Shown: positions 34,906 to 43,964, numbered from the stretch's first letter. The stretch is DNA of 64,000 nt from Anabaena sp. UHCC 0204 (GCF_009711975.1 NZ_VIKW01000002.1:88240-152239), one strand, 5' to 3'. The notes: a model not told the origin generated them from the letters alone. Program-made: numbers and translations.

Positions 34906-34965
34906 AGCAGGGAGCGGGGAGCAGGGAGCAGGGGAGCAGGGGAGCAGGGGAGCAGGGGAGCAGAG
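34906..34965. repeat. Octamer repeat (GGAGCAGG)n
   Basis: Tandem GGGGAGCA/GGAGCAGG units, the reverse complement of those at 11216-11322. It lies in the leader of pyrR. Confidence 0.9.
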
Positions 34966-34983
34966 GAGAAAAATCTTCTTTTG

Positions 34984-35055
34984 CAACTGACAACTGACAA
35001 CTGACAACTGACAACTGACAACTGACAACTGACAACTAACAACTGACAACTAACA
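34984..35055. repeat. Heptamer repeat (CAACTGA)n
   Basis: About nine copies of CAACTGA with one CAACTAA variant. It runs across the 3' end of the cobD gene on the left side and into the pyrR leader. Confidence 0.9.
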
Positions 35056-36006
35056 AATTAAAAATATTGCTAATCCTAACCATAGTAAAAACGCATATCG
35101 AGTTAATTGTAAAGCTTTATCAATAGAATCAGGAGTTATGGGATAAATAGCATCTCCTAAAAGTGGTTTATCTTTAGCTACTCCACGATACCAATTTATT
35201 CCTCCCATTTGCACACCTAAAACCGCAGCATAGGCACATTCACTCCAACCAGAATTGGGACTTGGATCTTTAATGGCATCCCGGCGGCAAATTCGCCAGA
35301 CATTTAAAGGTTTCAAGGATAGTAACGATAGAGTTATCACTGTTAATCTACAAGGCAACCAAGTAAAACAATCTTCCCATCGCGCACTAAACCAACCAAT
35401 ATCGGTGTAAGGTGCTTCCTTATAACCAATCATAGAATCTAGAGTGCTACTAGCTTTATATGCTAAAGCTAAAGGAGCAGAACCAATTACAGGTATAAAC
35501 GCACCGATAATGGCATAAAAAAGAGGAGCCATGACTCCATCGGTAGCATTTTCTGTTACAGTTTCCAAGATTGCTCGTAAAACTTCTGCTGCTGAAAGAT
35601 TGGCTGTATCTCTACCAACATAATTACTTAAAACTTGTCGAGCTTGTGTTAATTCTCCTAAGATTAAGGGTTTAATAACCTCCGTTGCTGCATCTCGTAA
35701 ACTCTTGAGTGCAAAACAACTAGCTAAAAGAATGCTTTCTATAGCGATTCCTAAGAATGGATGTATCCATTTGGCACTTTGAATTATTACCCAGCCAACT
35801 AAAGCACTACCAATCATTAAAATCATGGCAATGACAATTCCGGCCAGACGCTGAGTGAGAGAATTTTGACAATATTGCAGGGCTAATTTACTCAACCGAG
35901 AAATTACTCCACCCATGACTCGTACCGGATGAGGCCAATTCCAAGGATCTCCTATTAAATAATCTAAAAATGCAGCCAAAACTAAAACCAAAGCGGCGGA
36001 TCTCAT
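35050..36006 (-). CDS. cobD: Adenosylcobinamide-phosphate synthase CobD/CbiB
   Basis: 318 residues with about five membrane segments. The family start LVLAAFLDYLIGDPWNWPHPVRVMG and the motif VGRDTANLSAAEVLRAILETV are present, plus ENATDGVMAPLFYAIIG, YKASSTLDSMIGYKEAPYTDIGW, and PSPNSGWSECAYAAVLGVQ. It attaches aminopropanol phosphate to adenosylcobyric acid in cobalamin (pseudocobalamin in many cyanobacteria) synthesis. It ends in a heptamer array at its C-terminus and is next to the Rrf2 gene, whose product might control it, though they are separated by 50 bases. Confidence 0.92.
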   Translation of the reverse strand: MRSAALVLVLAAFLDYLIGDPWNWPHPVRVMGGVISRLSKLALQYCQNSLTQRLAGIVIAMILMIGSALVGWVIIQSAKWIHPFLGIAIESILLASCFALKSLRDAATEVIKPLILGELTQARQVLSNYVGRDTANLSAAEVLRAILETVTENATDGVMAPLFYAIIGAFIPVIGSAPLALAYKASSTLDSMIGYKEAPYTDIGWFSARWEDCFTWLPCRLTVITLSLLSLKPLNVWRICRRDAIKDPSPNSGWSECAYAAVLGVQMGGINWYRGVAKDKPLLGDAIYPITPDSIDKALQLTRYAFLLWLGLAIFLIC

Positions 36007-36056
36007 TTGTTCTTGATTTTTTGTCTTTTAGATGATGATTGATGCTGAACTGATGA

Positions 36057-36500
36057 CTAAACCACAAAATTGGCTTCTTCACCTAAAGAGGCTTGCCAAC
36101 TACGAGCGTCATAATAAAGGTCAGCCAGAGTGATACTGAATAAAGCTTCTTTGAGTTTTTGGTTAAGTCTCTGCCACAAAGTGAATGTTACCCAATCTTC
36201 TGTTTGAGCAGGTGTAGGATTATTTAGAGGTAAATTAGTGATATTTTCACCAACAGCCTCTAAAATTTGGCCAATAGATATTTGTGCAGGTTTTTTTGCT
36301 AATTGGTATCCACCGACGCTACCACGAATAGAAGTCACCAATCCTGCCCGACGCATTTCTATTAGTAGTTTTTCTAGATAGGGTGCAGGAATATCTTGAC
36401 GTTTGGCGATCGCTCTGACAGATTCAGGTCCATATTTGGGACGTAAACTCAAATCTAGCAATGCTTTCACACTGTAGTGTCCCCTCGTCGTTAGTTTCAT
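36057..36500 (-). CDS. Rrf2-family transcription regulator without cluster cysteines
   Basis: 147 residues. The winged-helix Rrf2 domain is at about 1-85: KLTTRGHYSVKALLDLSL, VRAIAKRQDIPAPYLEKLL, AGLVTSIRGSVGGYQLAK. Members such as IscR hold a [2Fe-2S] cluster by three cysteines near 92-104. This protein contains no cysteine at all in that region, or elsewhere. So it is not an Fe-S sensor of the IscR type; its signal is unknown. It precedes cobD by 50 bases in the same direction, so the two could be co-transcribed. Confidence 0.85.
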   Translation of the reverse strand: MKLTTRGHYSVKALLDLSLRPKYGPESVRAIAKRQDIPAPYLEKLLIEMRRAGLVTSIRGSVGGYQLAKKPAQISIGQILEAVGENITNLPLNNPTPAQTEDWVTFTLWQRLNQKLKEALFSITLADLYYDARSWQASLGEEANFVV

Positions 36501-36929
36501 ATTGCAGTTATCATAATTTTTTTGATGCCCCTCATCACTTTTCCCTATTTTCTGCTTTTATGAGTAATTTCCAAAATCCCATCGGCAGACAATACTGCTC
36601 TCATACTGTCCACAAAGGGGGAAGAGGAAAGGGCAAGAAAAACCTTTAACCTTTTCCCCAACTAACTTACTAATTACCAATTCTTCACCAAGTTGTATTG
36701 AGTCTAGCAGGAATTGACAATCTATCTATCGTAGCTATCAGCATGATCATAATTCTATTTCATATAATTTCTTGACAATATTGATAATAGTGCAACAATT
36801 TTGTCTATGAGTGTAATATACTTGGCTAGGCTGATATAAAAAACTAAAGGATTCTGTTCTTGTTAGCTCAATGTCAGCTAAAATAAAATCCACTCAACAA
36901 CTTCAAAAATTCATTTTCGACCTAAGTTG
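36501..36929. other. 429-base divergent promoter region
   Basis: Lies between the Rrf2 gene and the calA-like gene, which point away from each other. It is AT-rich with several TATAAT-like hexamers (for example near 36832) but no hairpin or named repeat. No gene was accepted here; a 62-residue plus-strand frame at 36461-36649 overlaps the Rrf2 start and looks unlike a protein. Confidence 0.4.
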
Positions 36930-37340
36930 ATGCCTAAACAGAAAAAAATTGAACCCCTAGTCGGTGAAGAACTGCTCAAAAAAGTTAAAGAGCTAGAAGC
37001 CCTCAGCAAAGACGAAAAAGCTAAACAGTGTGGCTACTATACTGTTACCAAAAATGGTATAGAGCGCGTCAATATGATGAAATTCTTGAATGCCTTAATT
37101 GATGCCGAAGGTATTCAGTTGGATAGTTCACCCAGTGCTAACGGACGTGGTGGACGCAGTGCCAGCTATAGAATTAGTGTGCAACAAAACGGTAACTTGC
37201 TAATCGGTTCAGCTTATACAAAACAGATGAATCTGAAACCCGGTGATGAGTTTGTCATTACTTTAGGGAAAAAGCACATTCGACTCCGGCAAATAGATGC
37301 AGAATCACTAGAAACTGCCGAAGTAGAAGCTACAGCTTAA
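36930..37340 (+). CDS. calA: AbrB-like regulator CalA (cyAbrB1 type)
   Basis: 136 residues from the ATG at 36930; a TTG one codon upstream is in frame but not needed. The N-terminal part PKQKKIEPLVGEELLKKVKE and GYYTVTKNGIERVNMMKFLNAL, then NGRGGRSASYRISVQ, and the AbrB-like DNA-binding strand GSAYTKQMNLKPGDEFVITLGKKHIRL, are typical of cyanobacterial cyAbrB proteins. In Anabaena the cyAbrB1 member CalA is essential and represses hydrogenase and sod genes; cyAbrB2 is a paralogue. I assign CalA from the order of motifs; cyAbrB2 is the alternative. Confidence 0.8.
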   Translation: MPKQKKIEPLVGEELLKKVKELEALSKDEKAKQCGYYTVTKNGIERVNMMKFLNALIDAEGIQLDSSPSANGRGGRSASYRISVQQNGNLLIGSAYTKQMNLKPGDEFVITLGKKHIRLRQIDAESLETAEVEATA

Positions 37341-37425
37341 ATAAATATTCATTAGTCAGTTGTGAGTTGTCAGTTGTCAGTGGTTTAGTTTTACCTCTGA
37401 CGGCTGAATACTGGCCACTGACCAA

Positions 37426-39342
37426 TTACCAATTACCAATTTCTTCTATATATTCGGTAGTTGGTAGAATTGGTAAATAGTGATGTAGTGTCTTAGTGAT
37501 TGCTGTTAAATTACAGGTTAATTCAATTTGCTCTCTTTCTAATAAACCCAGAATAAAATCAGGATTGTCTCTAGACACAACTGGTAATTGATGTAAACCA
37601 CGTAATGCCATGCGGTCTAAAGCCTCCGATAAGGGTTCATTTTCCCAAGCATAGAGAATATCAGTAGTACAAATATCTATCAGCTTTTGATTAAATAAAT
37701 GATCCTGAATTTCAGTAGATGTATTAGGATAATTTTCCCATAGAGAAAGAGTCCGCTTAATATCTTCTAAGGAAAGAATTCCCACTAACTTTGCAGTATC
37801 ATCATCAATAATTAAAGCACTGCGTGTCCGTTCTTTGGTCATTTCTACCGCAGCTTCTACAACTCCTAGAGTTGCTGATAATTTTTTCGGACAAGTGTGC
37901 ATAGCATCTGCTACTAACAGTTGCTGCCACATTTCCACCTTTTCATCTTTTAACTCTGGTAAACCAATCTGTTGCAGATTGGCATTAGCATCTACAGTTG
38001 GCTTAATTCGTTCCACTAGCCAAACACTTAAACCTACTGCGGCCATTAAAGGTAAAACAATCCGGTAATCGCGGGTTAATTCAAATAACATTAAAATTGC
38101 TGTTAATGGCGCTCTCACACTAGCTGCTAAAACCGCTGCCATACCTACCATTGCATAGGCTGGAGGGGCAGCCATATATTCCCCAATCGCTGGTGCTACC
38201 AAAGTCAGAAATTTAGCATAAGCAGACCCAAAGGACGCACCTAAAAACATAGCTGGGGCAAATAATCCACCAACAAAACCACTACCTGAACTTACTGCTG
38301 TCATCAGCAGTTTTAAAACCAGTAATATTAGTAATAGATTTAGGGAAAAATCCTCATCCTGTAGCATTGCTTGGACAGTATCATAGCCAATACCCAAGAT
38401 TTGCGGATAGCGCCAACTGACAGTACCAATAATTACACCACCAATAATGGGCTGAATTGACTGAGGAATTTTACCTAGTAACTTTAATCCTGGTAAATTT
38501 CCCGCAAAACCAGCTTTAGCTAAACGAATTGATTCAGTATAAGTCAAAGCAATTAAACTTGCACCTAAACCTAAACCAAGATAAAGCGGTAATTCTAAGT
38601 AACTACGAACTTGATAAGCAGGTAAGGCAAAAGCTGGTTGTGAACCCAAGCCAATTTGAGCAATTAAAGCAGCTACTACAGCGGCCAGCAATACTACGCT
38701 CACAGCCGAAGTGGCAAAATATGTAGTCCCCATAACTACTTCTAAGGCAAAAAATACTCCAGCAATGGGAGCATTAAAACCAGCCGCTAAACCAGCAGCC
38801 GCCCCAGCACCCAAAAGTAACCGCTGACGTTCTTGAGAAACTTGTAATATATCAGACAACAACACTCCAAAATTAGTACCAATTTCTACACTTGGTCCTT
38901 CTGGTCCTAAAGATGCACCACTACCTAAAGAAACAGCCGCAGCAATCATTTTTGTGACTGGTCTTAATGGTTTCTTTGCTTCTTTCCCTTGAGAAACCGC
39001 TATGAGAGATGAAAGTCCCGGTCCAAAATCTTGAGTGCGCCAACGCATGAGGCCAACAATGATTCCACCTAGAGTGGGAACAGCCGCTAAAGTCCAAGCA
39101 CCCCAAACACCAATCTGTCCCATGAAATTTTCCAGCATGAAGTTGTTAATTAGCTGGATTAAATAGTGAAAGGTAACTATCCCCATACCTGTACTACCGC
39201 CAATTAAAATGGCTAAAAATAACACTACTGTTTCTGGGGAAGGCTGAAAACGATTAATTAATGGAGTCAACCGCAGGGAAGGTGTGGGAAAAGCAGGGGA
39301 TTCCCTGACCTTGCTCTGTGGTACAGGAGGCAAGATAGTCAT
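37426..39342 (-). CDS. ClC-family chloride channel/antiporter with CBS domains
   Basis: 638 residues. The ClC part (about 35-455) has around 11-12 helices and the anion-path motifs GSGASLGPEGPSVEIG (with the gating glutamate in GPEGP), GFNAPIAGVFFALE and GSGFVGGLFAPAMFLGASFG. Two CBS domains follow (about 485-610: LLVADAMHTCPKKLSATLG, MALRGLHQLPVVSR), which usually bind adenine nucleotides and tune the channel. A gating glutamate suggests a Cl-/H+ antiporter or a voltage-independent channel. It ends in a heptamer-rich spacer after calA. Confidence 0.9.
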   Translation of the reverse strand: MTILPPVPQSKVRESPAFPTPSLRLTPLINRFQPSPETVVLFLAILIGGSTGMGIVTFHYLIQLINNFMLENFMGQIGVWGAWTLAAVPTLGGIIVGLMRWRTQDFGPGLSSLIAVSQGKEAKKPLRPVTKMIAAAVSLGSGASLGPEGPSVEIGTNFGVLLSDILQVSQERQRLLLGAGAAAGLAAGFNAPIAGVFFALEVVMGTTYFATSAVSVVLLAAVVAALIAQIGLGSQPAFALPAYQVRSYLELPLYLGLGLGASLIALTYTESIRLAKAGFAGNLPGLKLLGKIPQSIQPIIGGVIIGTVSWRYPQILGIGYDTVQAMLQDEDFSLNLLLILLVLKLLMTAVSSGSGFVGGLFAPAMFLGASFGSAYAKFLTLVAPAIGEYMAAPPAYAMVGMAAVLAASVRAPLTAILMLFELTRDYRIVLPLMAAVGLSVWLVERIKPTVDANANLQQIGLPELKDEKVEMWQQLLVADAMHTCPKKLSATLGVVEAAVEMTKERTRSALIIDDDTAKLVGILSLEDIKRTLSLWENYPNTSTEIQDHLFNQKLIDICTTDILYAWENEPLSEALDRMALRGLHQLPVVSRDNPDFILGLLEREQIELTCNLTAITKTLHHYLPILPTTEYIEEIGNW

Positions 39343-39910
39343 TGATAAATGGGGTAAATGGGGGAAAAATTCTATTTTTTTAGCTGTTATTTTTAATTGT
39401 GGTTCATTATGAGAATAAATGCTTGATTAATAAATAGCAGGATCAAATTAGTTTGAATGTTACATATTTTTACCCAATTGTGGGGTAAATTGCTAGTTAG
39501 GCAAGGTATATTGTCCGAGTCAATACTCCTCGGTTTAAAGCTAAGTAGGTGGGCGTTAAAAATTGTCGTTGGGGCAAGGGAACAGGGAACAGGGAACAGG
39601 GAACAGGGAACAGGAAGAGAGTTTTGGGCGATTTTACTTTTCCTCGCATACCTTTAAATTTGTCTGTTCACCTACTTAGTACCACAGGCTAGAATTAATA
39701 ATTAAAAATTTAAAAAGTAGGCGATACCAGCTTTTTGCGGGTTTTTAATAGTTGACAAGCTGTAAGTATGAATAAAAATTAGACACAAATACACTTTCAG
39801 CCTGATCACCTGCTATAAATATGGAAGGCTGTAGCAGGGTTGGTGATTTTTTAGTAAAATTCAATACAGATATTGTTAAAGTGAATAAATGGACTAGGCG
39901 GACGAGCTAG
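39343..39910. other. 568-base spacer with a MITE-like element
   Basis: Contains the inverted-repeat element at 39541-39679 with the GGGAACA array inside. The rest (39343-39540 and 39680-39910) shows no gene, no tRNA and no stable hairpin. A 66-residue frame at 39457-39657 reads through the array and is not credible. Confidence 0.7.
39541..39679. repeat. 139-bp MITE-like element with 11-bp ends
   Basis: Terminal inverted repeats CTAAGTAGGTG (39541-39551) and CACCTACTTAG (39669-39679), perfect. Inside is an (AACAGGG)n array at 39579-39612. A partial relative without the left end occurs at about 40316-40383 (GCAGGGAGCAGGG... then CTGTTCGCCTACTTA). Confidence 0.78.
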
Positions 39911-40288
39911 ATGAGTACAAATACCTTTGATAATCGTTATGTTACTTGCCCAATTTGTCAAAGAAATAATAGAACAATGCCAATTAAGAGTTATATTGGT
40001 TTGTTTACCTGTCCTTATTGTCAAGAAAAGTTAGTTGTTTGTCAAAGTGGACACTATGTGCGTGATCCATTTATTTGGAGACAAATGATTATTTCTTCGG
40101 CTTTACGTCGTCAAAGCCGACCTTTAGCGAGAATAATCAGGGATTTTATTTTCATTAAGCGTCCTCTATTGTCCTTAGCTGTGGGAAGTGCTATTTTTTT
40201 GACTATTGTCACTATGACTCAAGATAATATGAGTTACGATCGCCAAGAGATTTTGAAAATTGAAAGTATAAAAAAAGATAATCATTAA
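39911..40288 (+). CDS. Small zinc-ribbon membrane protein, 125 aa
   Basis: 125 residues, not recognised. The N-terminus has a zinc ribbon (C-P-I-C at about 13-16 and C-P-Y-C at about 34-37) and one further cysteine (VVCQSGH). A membrane segment lies at about 85-105 (PLLSLAVGSAIFLTIVTM). So it is a membrane-anchored zinc-binding protein, of unknown role. It has no good Shine-Dalgarno (CGAGCTAG before ATG). A strong hairpin at 40382-40407 lies beyond its end. Confidence 0.6.
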   Translation: MSTNTFDNRYVTCPICQRNNRTMPIKSYIGLFTCPYCQEKLVVCQSGHYVRDPFIWRQMIISSALRRQSRPLARIIRDFIFIKRPLLSLAVGSAIFLTIVTMTQDNMSYDRQEILKIESIKKDNH

Positions 40289-40315
40289 AACAGCAAGAAG
40301 GGGAGGGTCAAAAGA

Positions 40316-40383
40316 AGCAGGGGAGCAGGGAGCAGGGGGAAAGAGTTTTAGATACCTTTTAAATTTTTCTGTTCGCCTACTTA
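40316..40383. repeat. Partial copy of the 39541-39679 element
   Basis: Contains GGGGAGCAGGGAGCAGG and then GATACCTTTTAAATTTTTCTG and TTCGCCTACTTA, which match the right half of the element at 39541-39679. The left terminal repeat is absent. Confidence 0.6.
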
Positions 40384-40407
40384 CACTGTACCTGACGGTA
40401 CAGTGTA
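40382..40407. terminator. Perfect 11-bp hairpin between convergent genes
   Basis: TACACTGTACC (40382-40392), TGAC loop, GGTACAGTGTA (40397-40407). It is in the short gap between the zinc-ribbon gene and the convergent glycosyltransferase gene, so it may end transcription from both sides, although T-runs are weak. Confidence 0.55.
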
Positions 40408-40413
40408 GATAGT

Positions 40414-42030
40414 TTACAAATGTTTGCTGTCTTTGGTAATTAATTGCCAATCTTCTACTTGATCTACTACTTTAATAGATTTAATTTGTAGGTTTTTTAA
40501 GGTAGATTTGTTGATGAGAAAGTAAGGTTGGCTATGATACTGCCAAAAATATTCCAGATCACCAGTAGAAACAGGAATGATAGTGCGATCGCTATAAAAA
40601 TCCAAAGCAGGACGATGGTAGGGAAAAGATGTATAGATTTCCTGAACTGCTGGGTTCGTTTTAGCTATCATTGCTGCTACTGGTTTAACGGGATAGGCTG
40701 TATTTAATTCCCAAATCCAGTAATTGGATCTCATGAGCAGGAATAAGGAAAGATAACTTCCCCAAATTAAAACTTTGAGAAATTGCCTATCTCCTCGTTC
40801 TGCTAAAATTGCGGCTAAAGTCATAGTTAACGCCACAGTTGCAAAAATTATCTGTAACTCGGCTTTAGCTAAAGTCCGCCAACTAAAATAAATACTCCCC
40901 GCGGAAGCAACTACCGCCAATATAGCTAAACTTGTTACCCAAGCACGGGGATATCCAGAAAATGAAGGTGCATTTTCCATCTCTGCCAACTGAAACCCAA
41001 ATGCTAATGCCAAGCTAGGATAAATTGGGAGAATATACCAGGGAAATTTGACGCTAATTAGGGAAATGATTAATAGATAAACACCACACCAAACAATTAG
41101 TAATTTTGCCCAACTTAAATTATTATTTTCCCAGGTAATGCGGATAGTTTGGGGTAAAAATATCAGCCAAGGCCATGTCCACTTGCAAATTTCTAGAAGA
41201 TAATACCAAGATGGTTCTGAAGCGTCTTTAGTAATAGTTGCCATCTTGGGTAAAGATGTATTGACATCAATTTGGCTGAAGGGATAACCATAGTGTAATA
41301 GCTGAAACCCGTACCAAAAAAATACAGGTAGACAACCAATAAAAATGGCCATCCAGAAATAATAACAAGTCAGTAATCTGGGTGTATCCCAATAGAGAAA
41401 TACTAAGACAACCGCGCCTAAATAAATACCCATCATCCCTTGAGTTAGACAAATTAAGCCAAAACTCAGACCTACACCCAAGCAATAACGTAAATCACGG
41501 CGCGATCGCAACAAAAACCAGATCATCAATATTAAAAAACTGACAACCACACCATCAAACAATGCCAACCTACCATAACGGACAACAGGTAGCATTGTCA
41601 GATAAATCCAAGAACTATAAATAGCAGCCCAACGTTGCCGAAATATTTCTCGTCCAATGCAATATAGCAAGGGGACAGAACTTGCTGTCAAAATAGCACT
41701 AGGTAGGCGAGTTGTCCATTCATTGACACCACCTATGGCATAAGCCCCAGCGATTAACCAGTGGATTAGCGGTGGGCTGTGATGATATGGTTCACCACCC
41801 AATGTTGGGTAAAGCCAACGCATAGAACCTGGGGGGGCTTGCCAAATTTCCCGTGCTACCCGTGCGATCGTTCCCTCCTCACCATCTTGTAAGGGTAAGC
41901 CACCAAGATTGATGCTGAACAGTATCACTGCTGCCAATAGTAAGACTATTAGCCATAGCCAATCCATCTTTTTCTCAACCACACGGTGCTGTTTTTCTAG
42001 ATGACTCCAAATAAAGCTTCCTTCTTGCAT
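40414..42030 (-). CDS. ArnT-like/GT39 family membrane glycosyltransferase
   Basis: 538 residues with about 11-12 membrane segments. The first loop carries the acidic catalytic motif of this superfamily, LPLQDGEEGTIARVAREIW, near residues 46-64. A second motif, GGEPYHHSPPLIHWLIAGAYAI, resembles the H-x-P-P loop of PMT_2/ArnT enzymes. Such proteins move a sugar from a polyprenyl phosphate to a lipid or protein on the outer side of the membrane. Acceptor unknown. The C-terminal 130 residues form a soluble periplasmic domain. Confidence 0.85.
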   Translation of the reverse strand: MQEGSFIWSHLEKQHRVVEKKMDWLWLIVLLLAAVILFSINLGGLPLQDGEEGTIARVAREIWQAPPGSMRWLYPTLGGEPYHHSPPLIHWLIAGAYAIGGVNEWTTRLPSAILTASSVPLLYCIGREIFRQRWAAIYSSWIYLTMLPVVRYGRLALFDGVVVSFLILMIWFLLRSRRDLRYCLGVGLSFGLICLTQGMMGIYLGAVVLVFLYWDTPRLLTCYYFWMAIFIGCLPVFFWYGFQLLHYGYPFSQIDVNTSLPKMATITKDASEPSWYYLLEICKWTWPWLIFLPQTIRITWENNNLSWAKLLIVWCGVYLLIISLISVKFPWYILPIYPSLALAFGFQLAEMENAPSFSGYPRAWVTSLAILAVVASAGSIYFSWRTLAKAELQIIFATVALTMTLAAILAERGDRQFLKVLIWGSYLSLFLLMRSNYWIWELNTAYPVKPVAAMIAKTNPAVQEIYTSFPYHRPALDFYSDRTIIPVSTGDLEYFWQYHSQPYFLINKSTLKNLQIKSIKVVDQVEDWQLITKDSKHL

Positions 42031-42287
42031 ATTCTATGCTAATCATTTGACTGCGGGGTTTGATTACATAGAGATCAAAGCAAATCTCCAATGTTGCCAT
42101 CCAGGAACAACCTAATTTTCACAAACAATGGCTAGATCCCAAATTAGCGCAGTTTTCTAGGAACAGAGATAATTTTTTAGCGAAGATTTCTTTATTGATT
42201 TTTAAGGAAGTTTACAAGCACCTTGACGCTTAAATGATATAAATATTACCATCAGTATTTGGTCAATTATCCGGAAGGAGAATGTAA

Positions 42288-43814
42288 ATGAACCTACCTT
42301 TTATTTTAGATGTGGCACTTGGTTTAATTTTTATTTACTTGATTTTAAGTTTGCTGGCTTCCGAAATTCAAGAATTATTATCAACAGTTTTGCAATGGCG
42401 TGCTGAACACTTGCGAAGATCAATTGAAATTCTCTTAGCTGGTGATGTTCAAGATTCAGATAGTCAGGAAGTAATTCAACTAGTTAATAAAATTTACGAT
42501 AATCCTTTAATTAGAAGTATTAATCAAGAAGCTAAAGGTTTATTAGCAACTTTACCGCGCAAAGCTACTTGGGTAATTGGTTCATGCTTTAATATTTTAA
42601 GAAAGTCTAGTTCTAGACTCCGCAAAGAAACTGTTTTTGGTGATCAGAAACATAGTGCGCCTTCCTATATTGGCGGTGATAATTTTGCTAGTACCTTTAT
42701 GGATACGCTCCAACTACCAATGCTGGTTCAGAAATTAACGGAAATTCGTTTAGATAATTTCAAAAAAGAACGTTTAGATGATATTAGACAAATTTTAATT
42801 CAGTTGCAGATTTATATTAATAATCAGGAATTATCTAGTGAATTTGCTACGAATATTGCTACAGATTATAAACAATTGGAATTAGAGTATAGTCATATTG
42901 TTAATGAATTTACCAATGATAAATATGATATATATATGAGTATTAATCGCATGAGAGATTGCCTGGATAAATATATAGAGAGTTTTCAGGCAAATATCGG
43001 TGATCATGGCGATATTTTAAATAAGTCTTTACGGGAACTAAAATTTTTAAGAAAAGATATTTTTGAAGATGCAGAAAAAGCTATAGTGCTGGGAGGATTA
43101 AGGCCTAATATTAATGAAATTGTTAAATTTCTCAAAAAAGGTAGTGATGTTCATGATGAAGTGATAACAGCTATCCAAGATAGAGATAGTGAAACTTACA
43201 AAAAAGTGAAAGAACTAATTGATATTTTGCCAGAGTCTGTAGTTAAGAATATTGAAACTATGGCAAAACGCGCTCAAATGAAGGCAAAAAGCACTGAGGA
43301 GGGGATTACTCTGTTACGAAAAGAAATTGAAAATAGTTTTGATAGCTCTATGGAAAGAGCCGGTGGTGTTTATAAACGTAATGCTAAAGGGGTAGCAATT
43401 CTAATTGGGATAACTTTAGCTCTGACAGCCAATGCAGATACTTTTCATATTATTAACCGCTTATCAAAAGATTCTTTATTGCGAGAAATAATTGTTGATA
43501 GAGCTACTCAAATAGTCCCCCCATCATCTAATCCTTCAGATATGTATAACATAAATCCTAATGAGGTTTTGAAGGATATTAATTTACCAATTGGTTGGAC
43601 ATCTGTTAACTTAAATGAGCAAATCAACCGCACAAACTATAGAATCAATGATTTACCTGTTTTTAGTGTTTTAACTATGATTGCAGGTTGGGTTGTTAGT
43701 GGTATTGCTATTTCTATGGGTGCATCTTTTTGGTTTGATTTACTCAGTAAAGTCATGAATGTGCGTAATTCTGGGAAAAAAAATAAACAATCTTCTAGAA
43801 ATCAAGATGAATAA
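42288..43814 (+). CDS. Large membrane protein with coiled coil, 508 aa
   Basis: I do not recognise a named domain. The N-terminal membrane segment (about 8-25, VALGLIFIYLILSLLASEI) is followed by a conserved start EIQELLSTVLQWRAEHLRRSIE. I recall this type of start from other bacterial proteins of unknown function. A long helical soluble part runs from about 150 to 355. Two membrane segments lie near 368-385 (GVAILIGITLALTANADTF) and 459-485 (DLPVFSVLTMIAGWVVSGIA). The tail is basic. A GGAAGGAG Shine-Dalgarno 9 bases upstream supports the start. It stands alone. Confidence 0.65.
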   Translation: MNLPFILDVALGLIFIYLILSLLASEIQELLSTVLQWRAEHLRRSIEILLAGDVQDSDSQEVIQLVNKIYDNPLIRSINQEAKGLLATLPRKATWVIGSCFNILRKSSSRLRKETVFGDQKHSAPSYIGGDNFASTFMDTLQLPMLVQKLTEIRLDNFKKERLDDIRQILIQLQIYINNQELSSEFATNIATDYKQLELEYSHIVNEFTNDKYDIYMSINRMRDCLDKYIESFQANIGDHGDILNKSLRELKFLRKDIFEDAEKAIVLGGLRPNINEIVKFLKKGSDVHDEVITAIQDRDSETYKKVKELIDILPESVVKNIETMAKRAQMKAKSTEEGITLLRKEIENSFDSSMERAGGVYKRNAKGVAILIGITLALTANADTFHIINRLSKDSLLREIIVDRATQIVPPSSNPSDMYNINPNEVLKDINLPIGWTSVNLNEQINRTNYRINDLPVFSVLTMIAGWVVSGIAISMGASFWFDLLSKVMNVRNSGKKNKQSSRNQDE

Positions 43815-43854
43815 TTCCTAATTCAGATCCCCGATTTCTTTAAGAAGCTATTAC

Positions 43855-43941
43855 GGGCGAAGCATTCGGACAATAGTCTTGGAAAAAATGGATAATTTAT
43901 CGCCCGAATGCTGATGCTTCCAGCACGCTCCGCGAACGCCC
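43855..43941 (+). repeat. 65-bp MITE-like family, copy C with an insertion
   Basis: Left end GGGCGAAGCATTCGG (43855-43869) and the start of the right end CCGAATGCT (43904-43912) are conserved, but the right arm is then broken by GATGCTTCCAGCACGCTCCGCGAAC before GCCC. The inserted bases resemble the GCCACGCTCCGCGAACGC unit at 15606-15622, so one repeat appears to sit inside another. Confidence 0.75.
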
Positions 43942-43964
43942 CTACCTCCTGCTGTATTGCTAAT

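Noticed and set aside
34889..35035. N-terminal extension of PyrR by 49 residues
   Set aside because: It is translated from heptamer and octamer arrays; the ATG at 34888 begins the conserved PyrR sequence.
39457..39657. 66-residue plus-strand frame
   Set aside because: Its second half is the (AACAGGG) array inside the MITE-like element.
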